Origin: CAZKUN01 sp964555935
GTDB taxonomy: Bacteria > Armatimonadota > Zipacnadia > Zipacnadales > VGFC01
Assembly: GCA_964555935.1 (NCBI GenBank)
Contig: CAZKUN010000029.1
Location: 1-53,824, forward strand
Length of the DNA stretch: 53,824 nucleotides
Direction: 5' to 3'
Both the position numbers and the translations under genes were made by a program. The notes under the pieces are model-generated. The model did not search any database and was not told the DNA's origin. It saw only the letters and a list, made by a program, of their open reading frames with translations. Positions within the stretch are counted from its first letter, which is position 1. Every line of letters begins with the position of its first letter. This document shows, piece by piece, positions 26,283 through 34,383 of this stretch.

Positions 26283-27383
26283 CTACTCGCGAGCCCCCGA
26301 AGTCGCCTGCTCGACGAAATCGCGTATCCGCGTTTTGAAGATCTCTGTGTCGAATTCCAGCGCGCGCTCTCGGCATCTCGCCTTGTCGAAGGACATGCCT
26401 TCGAACCGGCGTGTCGCGTCAATGAGTGCTGCCGGCGTCTGCTCGTCGAAGAAAACCCCTGTCTCGCCGTCTATCACCGTCTCCAGAGCACCCCCGGCGC
26501 CATAGGCGATCACGGGGCGGCCGGTGCTCATGGCCTCCACCGGGGCGATGCCAAAGTCCTCCAACTGCGGCATGACAAGCGCCCTGCATCGGCCGTAGAG
26601 ATGCTGCAACTCCTCATCCGAGACCTTCCCGGCCATTCGGATGTTCGGTCCCGCCAGTGCCGCCAGGTCCTCGCGCATCGGTCCGTCGCCCACGACCACC
26701 AGCGGCAGCCCCAGCTCATTGAACGCCTCAATCGCCAGATCGACTCGCTTGTACGGGTTGAGCGCCGCGACCGCGAGGAAGTGGTCCTCGTCATGGTCTT
26801 CCGGCAGCAGGCGCTGCGTATCGACCGGCGCTTCGATGACTTGTGAGTCGATGTCCCAGTACTTCTTGATCCGGCCCTGCGCGGTGCGCGAGTTGGCAAG
26901 GTAGTGCGTCGGGCGGCCGCACGTGCGCAAGTCCCATGCTCTCAGACGTGGCAGCAGACGCCTGGCGATACTCTTGGCAAATCGGCTTCCGCTCGCCGTC
27001 TCCAGGTATTCGTCTGACCAGTGCCACAGGAACCGCGCCGGCGAGTGGCAGTAACAGACGTAGATGGCGTCTTCGCGGAAGATGACGCTTTTCGGCCAGG
27101 CGCTGGAATCGCTGACGATCAGGTCGTACTCGCCCAGCGGCAGCGATTCGATTGCCCGCGGCATCAGCGGGAGCAGCTTTGGCAGGTGCTTGATCGCGCC
27201 TGGGATCTTCTGCAGGAACGATGGGCGCACGTCCCACTCTCGGCAGGCCTCGCCCATCGCCTCCGGATCGTGGGCCAGCGTGTAAATCGGCGCTTCGGGC
27301 CAGATGTCATGGAAGGCTGCGAGACACCGTTCGGCGCCGCGCATCCCTTGGACGAGGTAATCGTGGACGAGTGCGACCTTCAC
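26283..27383 (-). CDS. Glycosyltransferase family 4
   Basis: A 366-residue GT-B retaining glycosyltransferase. The N-terminal domain starts MKVALVHDYLVQGMRGAERCL, the common nucleotide-sugar GT4 opening. The C-terminal domain shows YKRVDLAIEAFNELGLPLVVVGDG and the E-x7-E region EDFGIAPVEAMSTGRPVIAYGAGG. It resembles exopolysaccharide or O-antigen mannosyltransferases of the WbaZ/RfaG type; donor and acceptor are unknown. Its ATG overlaps the thiC stop by four bases (ATGA), so translation is coupled to thiC, and the foldase gene follows 42 bases on. There is no functional reason evident for the pairing with thiC. Confidence 0.92.
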   Translation of the reverse strand: MKVALVHDYLVQGMRGAERCLAAFHDIWPEAPIYTLAHDPEAMGEACREWDVRPSFLQKIPGAIKHLPKLLPLMPRAIESLPLGEYDLIVSDSSAWPKSVIFREDAIYVCYCHSPARFLWHWSDEYLETASGSRFAKSIARRLLPRLRAWDLRTCGRPTHYLANSRTAQGRIKKYWDIDSQVIEAPVDTQRLLPEDHDEDHFLAVAALNPYKRVDLAIEAFNELGLPLVVVGDGPMREDLAALAGPNIRMAGKVSDEELQHLYGRCRALVMPQLEDFGIAPVEAMSTGRPVIAYGAGGALETVIDGETGVFFDEQTPAALIDATRRFEGMSFDKARCRERALEFDTEIFKTRIRDFVEQATSGARE

Positions 27384-28651
27384 TCATCCGGCCTCCCCGC
27401 CGCCAACGGCACCTTCATCGAGCAGTAGCGCCCGCACATGGAGCATGCCTCGTGGTCGCCATCCTCGGCTTCTTGACGTGCCTGCTGCACTCGCCCCGAG
27501 TTCATGGCGAGCGCGGCCATCTTGTCCCAGTCGAGCGCCTTGCGGGCCTCGGACATTTCTCGATCCCAGTCTGCCGCGCCGGGCACGCCTTTGACGATAT
27601 CCGCCGCGTGAGCCGCGATGCGCGAGGCCATCGTGCCGTCGATGATGTCCTGCACGCTCGGGAGACTCAGGTGCTCGGCGGGCGTCACATCACACAGGTA
27701 GTCCGCGCCGGCCGCCGCGCAGATCGCGCCGCCGATCGCGCCGGTGATGTGGTCGTAGCCGGGAGCAACGTCGGTCACCAGCGGCCCCAGTACGTAAAAC
27801 GGCGCGCCGTGGCATAGTCGCTTCTGGAGGGTGACGTTGGCCGCGATCTGGTCCATCGGCATGTGGCCTGGGCCCTCAACGAACGCCGGTACCCCGGCCT
27901 CGCGCGCGCGATCTACCAGTTCGCCGATGACGATGGTCTCGGCTACTTGCGCGCGGTCCGTCGCGTCAACGCCGCCACCCGGACGCAGCCCGTCGCCGAT
28001 GCTGATCGCGACATTGTGCTGCTTCAGGATTGCCAGCAACTCATCATATCGCTCGTACAGCGGATTCTCGCCGCCCGTCGCCTCGATCCAGTGGGCAACC
28101 ATGCTTCCGCCTCGGCTGACCACCCCTACCGTCCGGCCCTCAAGGCGTAGGCGCTCCAGGGACATCTTCGTCACGCCACAGTGGACTGTGACGAAATCGA
28201 CCCCGTCCAAGCAATGGCGCTCGACGGCCTCGAGAAAGAAGTCCGAGGGCGTCTCGGCGAGCGACCCGTAGCGGTCCGTTGCGCCGACTCCCACCTCGTA
28301 CAGCGGCACGGAGCCCAGCGGCACCCCGCATGCCTCGCGGATGGCTACCCGCGCCTCGTGGATGTTGCCTCCGAGACTCAGGTCCATGATAGTGTCGGCG
28401 CCCGCGTCGAGCGCGCCACGCAGTTTCGCTAGTTCGGTATCGATTGACGGGGAATCGGGCGATGTGCCCAGGTTGACGTTGACTTTCGTCTTCAGCCCGG
28501 TTCCGATCGCCACGGGCCGAGAGCGGCCGTAGCCGCCCATGATGACCACAGTGCCGTTGTTGACCCTCTCGGAGAGGGACTCAACGCAGGTGCGCTCCTC
28601 CGCGGCAACCTGTTCGAGCGCGCCAGGCTCGACACCGTACGGGTTGTGCAT
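27380..28651 (-). CDS. thiC: Phosphomethylpyrimidine synthase ThiC
   Basis: Radical-SAM enzyme that converts aminoimidazole ribotide to hydroxymethylpyrimidine phosphate for thiamin synthesis. About 423 residues, the short form lacking the N-terminal extension of the proteobacterial enzyme. Conserved blocks are clear: NGTVVIMGGYGRSRPVAIG, KTKVNVNLGTSPD, GADTIMDLSLGGNIHEAR, VEGPGHMPMDQIAANV, and the C-terminal CSMCGRYCSMKV 4Fe-4S motif (CX2CX4C). I prefer ATG 28651 (MHNPYGVEPG), preceded by AAGAGGA; ATG 28666 is possible. I looked for a TPP riboswitch upstream and found none, which is unusual for thiC. The other thiamin genes are not in this window. Confidence 0.95.
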   Translation of the reverse strand: MHNPYGVEPGALEQVAAEERTCVESLSERVNNGTVVIMGGYGRSRPVAIGTGLKTKVNVNLGTSPDSPSIDTELAKLRGALDAGADTIMDLSLGGNIHEARVAIREACGVPLGSVPLYEVGVGATDRYGSLAETPSDFFLEAVERHCLDGVDFVTVHCGVTKMSLERLRLEGRTVGVVSRGGSMVAHWIEATGGENPLYERYDELLAILKQHNVAISIGDGLRPGGGVDATDRAQVAETIVIGELVDRAREAGVPAFVEGPGHMPMDQIAANVTLQKRLCHGAPFYVLGPLVTDVAPGYDHITGAIGGAICAAAGADYLCDVTPAEHLSLPSVQDIIDGTMASRIAAHAADIVKGVPGAADWDREMSEARKALDWDKMAALAMNSGRVQQARQEAEDGDHEACSMCGRYCSMKVPLAAGRPDE

Positions 28652-28752
28652 CTGGTTCCTCTTCATCACGGCATATCCCATGCAACAGAAAAGGCCTGGG
28701 CCCCTATCAATGAGCCGCAGGCGCAACGCTTCGTAAATGACTGTGGCAGGCT

Positions 28753-28781
28753 AGTATAGCCCTTTTCGTAGGCGAGCGCAA
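28753..28781 (-). promoter_or_regulatory. Candidate sigma-70-type promoter for thiC
   Basis: Read leftwards: TTGCGC (28781-28776), 17 bases, TATACT (28758-28753). The -10 is a 5/6 match and the -35 only 3/6. This would give a leader of about 95 bases before the thiC ATG. Confidence 0.4.
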
Positions 28782-28887
28782 CCGCTCCCAAGCTCGCGCG
28801 TCGGCTCTATATAGGGGCTCCAAGCATGGCCGGCCATCTCGCCCTGTTCAACGCCTGAAAACGGGGCCGAGTTGCCCGCCCTCGCGT

Positions 28888-28917
28888 TTGACACGGGCCT
28901 CGCTACGCAGGTACAAT
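28888..28917 (+). promoter_or_regulatory. Strong sigma-70-type promoter for the RNase H gene
   Basis: TTGACA at 28888-28893, an 18-base spacer, and TACAAT at 28912-28917. Transcription would start about 28924-28926, only 3-5 bases before the ATG at 28929, so the message would be nearly leaderless. Confidence 0.6.
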
Positions 28918-28928
28918 CGCCTTGGGTG

Positions 28929-29399
28929 ATGCGATTGACCAACGCAAACAACGGACTTGAGGCGATCATCTACGTTGACGGCGCCAGCAAGGGGAATCCA
29001 GGCCCGGCGGGCGCCGGAATCGTCATACAGAGCGCCGAGGGCGATGCCCTGAAAGACCTCTCGATCCCGATTCCCCACGCGACGAACAACGTCGCCGAAT
29101 ACACGGGGTTGATTGAGGGCCTCAAAGCCGCTCTGGAGATGGGCCTGAAATCAGTCGAAGTGCGAACCGATTCCCAGCTCATGGAGCGCCAGTTGCGCGG
29201 CGTCTACCGGGTGAAGAACCCTGGTCTGCAGACGCTCTATGCCCAGGCGACTCGGCTCATCGATCGTTTCGACCGGTGCGCGGTGACGCACGTTCGTCGA
29301 GAAAAGAACAAGCTGGCCGACAGACTCGCGTCCGACGCCGCTGTCCAGGCGGGCAAGGCGGGCCGGCGCGAGCAGAAACAGGGGAGTCTGGACCTTTGA
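28929..29399 (+). CDS. Ribonuclease HI-like protein
   Basis: A 156-residue RNase H of the single-domain bacterial/archaeal type that removes RNA from RNA-DNA hybrids. The four acidic active-site residues are present: Asp17 in YVDGASKGNPGPAGAG, Glu57 in NNVAEYTGLIEGL, Asp81 in VRTDSQLMERQL and Asp131 in NKLADRLASDA. There is no N-terminal hybrid-binding domain. I start at ATG 28929; the Shine-Dalgarno is weak and the promoter at 28888 would give a leaderless or nearly leaderless message. Its stop overlaps the TTG start of the phosphatase gene by four bases. Confidence 0.93.
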   Translation: MRLTNANNGLEAIIYVDGASKGNPGPAGAGIVIQSAEGDALKDLSIPIPHATNNVAEYTGLIEGLKAALEMGLKSVEVRTDSQLMERQLRGVYRVKNPGLQTLYAQATRLIDRFDRCAVTHVRREKNKLADRLASDAAVQAGKAGRREQKQGSLDL

Positions 29400-29866
29400 G
29401 CGACCGACAGTTGCCGTGGGACTGCGACTGGATCGTGAAGAAGACGATCTGCGCCATCCGGTTGCCGGCCCAGGAAGACGTTGAGCAACTCGCGCGGCTG
29501 GGGATCACGCTGATGGTCACCGTGGCGGTTGAGAAGTACGCCGATCCTGTCCGCCAGTGGTGCGTGGACGCCGGAATGCGGCATCTGCGCTACGATGTGG
29601 AGGACATGGAGCCGCCGGAGGTCGACCAGATTCGCGATTTCGTCGGTGAAACGCAGTACGAGTTGGAACGGCAGGGGAAAGTGGCTGTTCACTGCCTTGG
29701 AGGGATCGGCCGCACGGGCACGATGATCGCGGGCTACCTCGTTGCGCAGGGGAAGAGCCACAGGGGTGCTATCGACCACGTCCGGCGACAGCGGCCCGGC
29801 TCGATCCAGACGATCGGGCAAGAGATCGCCATCGCGCGGTTCGCCACGGAGATACAAGCGAAGTAG
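29396..29866 (+). CDS. Dual-specificity/PTP-like phosphatase
   Basis: A 156-residue Cys-based phosphatase. The P-loop is HCLGGIGRTGTM, with nucleophile Cys100 and Arg106 in the HCX5R pattern. The candidate general acid is Asp70 in YDVEDMEPPEVDQI. The length and text fit the small DSP/atypical PTP (cyclin-dependent kinase inhibitor 3-like, Swiss Army Knife) group in bacteria. The start is TTG at 29396, inside the RNase H stop (TTGA), with GGGGAG about 9 bases upstream; the preceding frame has no homology. It is probably a phosphoprotein, inositol-phosphate or nucleotide phosphatase in the cytoplasm; the substrate is unknown. Confidence 0.85.
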   Translation: MSDRQLPWDCDWIVKKTICAIRLPAQEDVEQLARLGITLMVTVAVEKYADPVRQWCVDAGMRHLRYDVEDMEPPEVDQIRDFVGETQYELERQGKVAVHCLGGIGRTGTMIAGYLVAQGKSHRGAIDHVRRQRPGSIQTIGQEIAIARFATEIQAK

Positions 29867-29901
29867 CCGCGCTTACCTGACGTCGTGGGCGCGAATGGGG
29901 A

Positions 29902-30600
29902 GTGATCGCGACGCTGCTGCTCCTGTTGGGGATGCTGACGGGGAAGGACGACCTCGAGGCGCTGACCGACCGGGAACTGGTTCACCGGACGGCGCGCGGC
30001 GACTCGGCGGCATTTGAGGTCCTGCACAGGCGTTATTACCACAAGCTCTACAAGGTGGCGTACGTCAAGCTCGGAAACGAAGATGATGCCCACGACATCA
30101 CATCCGAGGCTTTCGTGCGGGCTGTCAAGAACGTCTATAAGCTCGACCCGCTTGCGAGCGCGAGCCTTTACCCATGGCTGCACACGGTCGTCGCGAACTT
30201 GGTTGTAGACCACTACCGGCGCAACGCTCAGGTCGACACGGTCTCAGACACGCCCGACGCGCAGGACTTACTGTCCATATTTGAGCGGATTGAAGACCCC
30301 GGCCCTCGACCCGAGGACGTCGTCAGCCGTAAGCAAGTCCAGGACGCGATCCGTCAGGCGCTGGACAGCTTGCCGGAAGCCCAGGCGGAGGCCGTGCACT
30401 ACCGGTTCATTGGCCAGATGTCGCTTGCCGAGATTGGCGTGGAAATCGGGAAGAGCGAGGGCGCTGTGAAGTCTCTGCTGCACCGGGGGATGTTGAATCT
30501 GCGAGGCCGAGTGCAGGCGATGCAAGAGCTGCGGCGCCAACAAACCAAAGGAGGCAGGAACACCGATGTCAACGGAGATTCTGTCTCAGTACATAGATGA
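29902..30600 (+). CDS. ECF-type RNA polymerase sigma factor
   Basis: About 232 residues from GTG 29902 (or 222 from ATG 29932, where homology starts a few residues later). The sigma-2 region is LVHRTARGDSAAFEVLHRRYYHKLYKVAY through ITSEAFVRAVKN and YPWLHTVVANLVVDHYRR. The sigma-4 region is ALDSLPEAQAEAVHYRFIGQMSLAEIG to SEGAVKSLLHRGMLNLRGR. The first ten residues from the GTG are almost all hydrophobic, which is odd for a sigma factor and favours the ATG. A 102-residue gene overlaps its 3' end by 35 bases and is likely its partner or regulator. No target promoters can be named. Confidence 0.92.
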   Translation: MIATLLLLLGMLTGKDDLEALTDRELVHRTARGDSAAFEVLHRRYYHKLYKVAYVKLGNEDDAHDITSEAFVRAVKNVYKLDPLASASLYPWLHTVVANLVVDHYRRNAQVDTVSDTPDAQDLLSIFERIEDPGPRPEDVVSRKQVQDAIRQALDSLPEAQAEAVHYRFIGQMSLAEIGVEIGKSEGAVKSLLHRGMLNLRGRVQAMQELRRQQTKGGRNTDVNGDSVSVHR

Positions 30601-30874
30601 GCTACTTGCGGGCCGCGAGCGTCCGCTACAGGAATACCTGCTCAACAACCCGACTCAGCGCGCTGAACTCGTGCCGCTGCTGGTTGGCGCGTTGGCGGTG
30701 CACCGATCCGTGGAGTCGATCGACCTCCTCAGGGCGCGTGAGGAGGCGTCTCGCCAGCGCAGCCTGGAGGAGTTGGCGAAGGTCTACGCCGAGCGCGAGG
30801 ATCTGACCGCGACTGGCGCGTTGAGTAAGTTTGTTCAGCACATCAAGAACATTCTCGGTGGCGGTCGCCATTGA
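30566..30874 (+). CDS. Small sigma-factor-associated protein (possible anti-sigma)
   Basis: A 102-residue all-helical protein. The N-terminal ILSQYIDELLAGRERPLQEYL and ELVPLLVGALAVHRSVESI resemble the short helical domain at the N-terminus of uncharacterised proteins encoded next to ECF sigma factors in Armatimonadota/Actinobacteria-like genomes. No zinc-binding HxxxCxxC and no membrane segment are visible, so it is not a classic ZAS anti-sigma. It has a strong AAAGGAGG site located inside the sigma gene and overlaps that gene by 35 bases, which suggests production in fixed ratio to the sigma factor. Role as anti-sigma or co-activator is inference. Confidence 0.7.
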   Translation: MSTEILSQYIDELLAGRERPLQEYLLNNPTQRAELVPLLVGALAVHRSVESIDLLRAREEASRQRSLEELAKVYAEREDLTATGALSKFVQHIKNILGGGRH

Positions 30875-31788
30875 GCGCCGGGGGCGGGGCCGTGCGCGCT
30901 GCTCTTACCCCCGAGGCGATCGCGAAGCTCGGAAGCATGGAATTGCGGGCCCGGGCCATCGTCGAGGGTCATCTGACGGGCCAGCATTCCAGCATCCATC
31001 GCGGCGCGAGCGTTGAGTTCGTCGATCACCGCGAGTACTCCCCCGGCGACGAGCCCCGACATATCGACTGGAAGGTCTACGGACGGACCGACCGCCTCTA
31101 CGTCAAGCAGTACGAGGCCGAGACCAACCTCGACGTGCACATCTGCGTCGATGTCAGTCGGTCGATGGACTTCGCATCAGCCGGCGTCACGAAGCTGCAG
31201 TATGCCACGTTCCTCGCCGCGGCTCTGGGGCACATCGCCACGGGTCAGCGCGACGCGGTGGGGCTCTTCCTCTTCGACCGCGAGATCCGCCAGACGCTCC
31301 CGGCGATGACCAAGCCCGCTCATCTTGCGCGGGTGTACGAACTCCTTGAGGGAGCGACGCCCGGCGACGATACGAAGATCAGCGCCTCCCTTGAGGAGGT
31401 CGCTCGGCGCATCCGCCGGCGCGCGATCATCGTCGTGATCTCCGACCTCCTCGACGAACCGGAGGACGTCCTTCGCGCGCTCGCCTTCTTCCGTCATCGC
31501 GGGCACGACGTCATTGTGCTTCACGCGATGGATTCATCGGAATTGACGCTCGAGTTCCGCGGGACGGTCGCCTTTGAGGATCTTGAGACCGAGGAGACGC
31601 TGAGCTGCGAGGTCGCCGACCTGCGCGCCGGCTACCTCGCCGAGTTGCGTCAGTTCCTTGCGGAGTGCCGCCACGGCTGTCGTGACCATTCCATCGACTA
31701 CGCCCTCATCGACACGAGTCGTCCGTTCGATGAGGCGCTCTCGGCTTACCTCGCCCACCGTCGCGGCGTCACGACCCGCCGGCGGTGA
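30871..31788 (+). CDS. DUF58 domain protein
   Basis: A 305-residue protein of the DUF58/YeaD2 family, with a conserved EYSPGDEPRHIDWKVYGRTD segment (about 55-73) and a von Willebrand A-like domain. The MIDAS motif DVSRS is at Asp94-Ser96-Ser98 and a later IVVISDLLDEPEDV. These proteins usually pair with MoxR ATPases in complexes that insert metals or fold proteins, but no moxR gene is adjacent here. The start is TTG at 30871, overlapping the stop of the small upstream gene (TTGA), with only a weak ribosome-binding site, so expression is probably coupled to the sigma cassette. It is not membrane anchored. Confidence 0.88.
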   Translation: MSAGGGAVRAALTPEAIAKLGSMELRARAIVEGHLTGQHSSIHRGASVEFVDHREYSPGDEPRHIDWKVYGRTDRLYVKQYEAETNLDVHICVDVSRSMDFASAGVTKLQYATFLAAALGHIATGQRDAVGLFLFDREIRQTLPAMTKPAHLARVYELLEGATPGDDTKISASLEEVARRIRRRAIIVVISDLLDEPEDVLRALAFFRHRGHDVIVLHAMDSSELTLEFRGTVAFEDLETEETLSCEVADLRAGYLAELRQFLAECRHGCRDHSIDYALIDTSRPFDEALSAYLAHRRGVTTRRR

Positions 31789-31791
31789 CCC

Positions 31792-32535
31792 CTAGTCGCT
31801 CGTGCCCTCGTCCATCTGCATGCCACCCATTCCGCGGCTCATCCCGCCGGCCGCGGGGTCGTTCGGTTTCCCGTAGTTGAAGCCGGGGTCGACGTTTGAC
31901 GCGCAGTGGCGGAAGCACTCTCGTATCTCGTCGGGCAGATCGTGGATTGCCCGGACAATGTCGTCGGATGATCTCGAGCCGCCTGACATTTCGTGGACCA
32001 TGCCGAATTGGGGCCCCACCATGGAGCCGATGGTGTCGATCGCCGGCTGGCCGTCGGCCAGGCGCGTGTGGTCGCGGAGAAGAGCGGCCCACCATTGGGA
32101 GAGCCGCACCGCTCGGGCGCGCGGGCTGGCCTCCTCATGCCCGGGGATCCGCACATCCCCCGCTATGCGGCTATCCGCGGTGGCCAGAAGGACGGTCTGG
32201 TCCGCGATGCGGGCATTGTAGATCACGACGCGCTCGCCGCGCCACGTGCCGACAGTGATGTTCTCGGGGATGATGCGCCCTTGGTCTGTCAGCCAGTTGA
32301 GGCGGCCGGCGATGATCTCGCCGCGCTCCCGGGCCACGTAACCGCCGGCGTCATCCAGGATGAAGACGTCCGCGCCGAAGCTGGTGACATACGCGTGATT
32401 GCGCGCGTGGTGGTTGCACCACTCCTTCCGGTGACCGTATTGGAGCGATCCGTGGCGCACTTCCTGAGCGCCCGAGATCGCGACGCACGCTACTAGCACG
32501 GCTGTGACGGCGACACATCTCAGTGGCATTCTCAT
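31792..32535 (-). CDS. Secreted protein of unknown function
   Basis: About 247 residues. The Sec signal peptide is MRMPLRCVAVTAVLVACVAISGAQ. The mature protein is a single domain with WCNHHARNHAYVTSFGADVFILDD, a GEIIAGRLNWLTDQG stretch and RIIPENITVGTWRGERVVIYNAR. The tail is rich in Cys, Gly and Met (CFRHCASNVDPGFNYG, then GGMSRGMGGMQMDEG). I recognise no family. The start is ATG 32535, or ATG 32529 two codons on; GAGAGG lies upstream. It converges with DUF58, the two genes being 3 bases apart. Confidence 0.7.
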   Translation of the reverse strand: MRMPLRCVAVTAVLVACVAISGAQEVRHGSLQYGHRKEWCNHHARNHAYVTSFGADVFILDDAGGYVARERGEIIAGRLNWLTDQGRIIPENITVGTWRGERVVIYNARIADQTVLLATADSRIAGDVRIPGHEEASPRARAVRLSQWWAALLRDHTRLADGQPAIDTIGSMVGPQFGMVHEMSGGSRSSDDIVRAIHDLPDEIRECFRHCASNVDPGFNYGKPNDPAAGGMSRGMGGMQMDEGTSD

Positions 32536-32666
32536 GAGATCCACACCTCTCTTGGTAATGGGAAAATAAACTACGCACAGTAGTAGTTCGCCGCACAGGC
32601 CATTCGTACCTGCATGTGTCATGCTGCGAGACGGAGAATCGTCGCTCCGGGCTGTTTGGCTCTGGC

Positions 32667-34253
32667 TTATTCGGCCAACTCGGGCCCGCCGCCGACAAGG
32701 GCCCCTTGTCCATACAACAACATGTCGTAGCACTTCTGCACGCGATCCCAGTGCTCTTCGCGGTCGAGCGCCCAATGGCGGCCGATCACCGATACCACCG
32801 TGCCGACGCCCTGCTTCTCGCACTCGGTCTCCATGTCGCCGATGTATCGCGCGCCAGCCTCGGGACGCTCGCCTCGACGCCCCAGCAACCCGTGGACGTA
32901 GACCTCCGGCACGTCGAGCCTCCGGCACATCTCCAGCAGGTTCACCAGGTACTCCACCGACCCGTGGGACGAGTAGAAGCTGATGATCCCCAGCAAGTGC
33001 AGGGCGGTCCCGTTCTGTTTCGCGTGCTCGGCAGCGGAGACGAACGCCTCGTTCGTGTAGAAGGAGCCATCCTCGATGGCGCGTTGAATCCGCATCCGAT
33101 CGCTAGGCACGATGCGCCCGGCTCCGATGTGCAAGTGTCCGGCCTCCGAGTTGCCTACCGTGCCTTCGGGCATCCCGACGGCTTCGCCCGACGCCATCAG
33201 CGTCGTTGACGGATTCTCCGCCAGCAGCGCGTCCATGTTTGGCGTGTCGGTCTGGGAGATCAGGTTCTGAGGGCTGTCCGGCTGCACGCCCCACCCGTCA
33301 ACGATCATCAGGAACACGCGGTTGGTCTCGCCGCTCAGCCCATCGACAAGCGGCGTGCCTGTCATCGCGTCCGGCGCGGCGATGCCCATCGCTGTGAGAA
33401 CGGTGGGCGCGACATCGGCCAGCCCGCCTCCCTCACGCGTGGTTACGCCTTCCGCTCCGACAATCGCGAAGGGGACGGGGCTGTCGGTATGTCCCGTGTC
33501 GACGGCGCCCTCGGGGTAATACCACTTCTCCGTCGTGCCGTGGTCGGCGGTCACGAGCGTGATGACGCCTGCCTCGCGTGCCGCGGCGAGCACTCGACCG
33601 AGTTGCTCGTCAACCGCTGAGATGGCCTTGTGAACGGCGTCCTTGTTCTCGATATGCCCGACCACATCGATGTTCGCGAAGTTCGTGATGATGAGATCGT
33701 AGCTTGGGTCCTGGAGCTTCTCTATCGTTGCGTCGGCGACGTCCTTCACGTTCATCTCGGGCATCGCGTCGAACTGCTCCACGTCCCTCGCCGATTCCAC
33801 CGGGACGCGTTCCTCGCCCGGAAACACCTCGCCCCGCTTCCCGTTGAGGAAGAAGTTGACGTGGATGGCTTTCTCGGTCTCGACGATCTTCGCGATTCGC
33901 TTCCCGGCCTTGCTGGCGACCTCGCAGAGCGAATCCTGAAGCTCCTCAGGCGGCGGGAAACCGATTTTGACTGGCAGGTCGGGACTGTACTGGATCATCG
34001 TCGACATCTCGACGCCGAACCCGCCATGGCGGTCGAAGTGGGGGAAGTTCGCATCGGTGAGCGCCATCGACAGCTCCGATTCGCGCTCGCCTCGGATGTT
34101 GTAGAATATCATCGCGTCCCCGGGCTTGACGCGCCCAACCGGGCTCCCGTCCGCCTCCGCCCGCACGATCGGGAGCATCGCCTCGTCTTCTTCGCCTCGA
34201 GCGTAGGCCGCAAGCACGGCCTCGGCCATTGGGTACTTCATCGGGTCAGTCAT
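32667..34253 (-). CDS. Cofactor-independent phosphoglycerate mutase with permuted halves
   Basis: A 528-residue BPG-independent phosphoglycerate mutase (interconverts 3- and 2-phosphoglycerate in glycolysis) whose order is swapped. Residues 1-309 match the middle and C-terminal part of normal GpmI: GDAMIFYNIRGERESE with Arg54 and Arg57, ETEKAIHVNFF with Lys128, Asp196/His200, Asp237/His238 and His255. Residues 310-528 match the usual N-terminus: VFLMIVDGWG with Asp319, GTVGNSEAGHLHIGAGR with nucleophile Ser369, His430, and GRHWALDRE with Arg492 and Arg498. All seven metal ligands and Ser are kept. One departure: the GRD of the phosphotransferase domain reads RRG (460-461). It is one unbroken frame with no N gap. 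AGGAGG precedes the ATG by 12 bases. Function as phosphoglycerate mutase is likely but untested. Confidence 0.88.
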   Translation of the reverse strand: MTDPMKYPMAEAVLAAYARGEEDEAMLPIVRAEADGSPVGRVKPGDAMIFYNIRGERESELSMALTDANFPHFDRHGGFGVEMSTMIQYSPDLPVKIGFPPPEELQDSLCEVASKAGKRIAKIVETEKAIHVNFFLNGKRGEVFPGEERVPVESARDVEQFDAMPEMNVKDVADATIEKLQDPSYDLIITNFANIDVVGHIENKDAVHKAISAVDEQLGRVLAAAREAGVITLVTADHGTTEKWYYPEGAVDTGHTDSPVPFAIVGAEGVTTREGGGLADVAPTVLTAMGIAAPDAMTGTPLVDGLSGETNRVFLMIVDGWGVQPDSPQNLISQTDTPNMDALLAENPSTTLMASGEAVGMPEGTVGNSEAGHLHIGAGRIVPSDRMRIQRAIEDGSFYTNEAFVSAAEHAKQNGTALHLLGIISFYSSHGSVEYLVNLLEMCRRLDVPEVYVHGLLGRRGERPEAGARYIGDMETECEKQGVGTVVSVIGRHWALDREEHWDRVQKCYDMLLYGQGALVGGGPELAE

Positions 34254-34328
34254 GACGCTTCACGTCCTCCTGGACTTCGCGCGCCTGGGCGGCCCGGAAG
34301 CGGGTCTTCCCAAACGCCGGTCCGGTAA

Positions 34329-34358
34329 CCTATACTGCCAAACCGCCACTGCAGTCAA
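34329..34358 (-). promoter_or_regulatory. Candidate sigma-70-type promoter for the phosphoglycerate mutase gene
   Basis: Read leftwards: TTGACT (34358-34353), 18 bases, TATAGG (34334-34329), matching 5/6 and 4/6 of consensus. It lies about 75 bases upstream of the ATG at 34253, in the spacer shared with the divergent panE. Confidence 0.45.
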
Positions 34359-34383
34359 CCGAATTGGGCAAAGGTAGAAGACC

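Noticed and set aside
28652..28870. A TPP riboswitch upstream of thiC
   Set aside because: I looked for the CUGAGA and the ACCUGAUCUGG-type conserved parts on the minus strand and saw neither.
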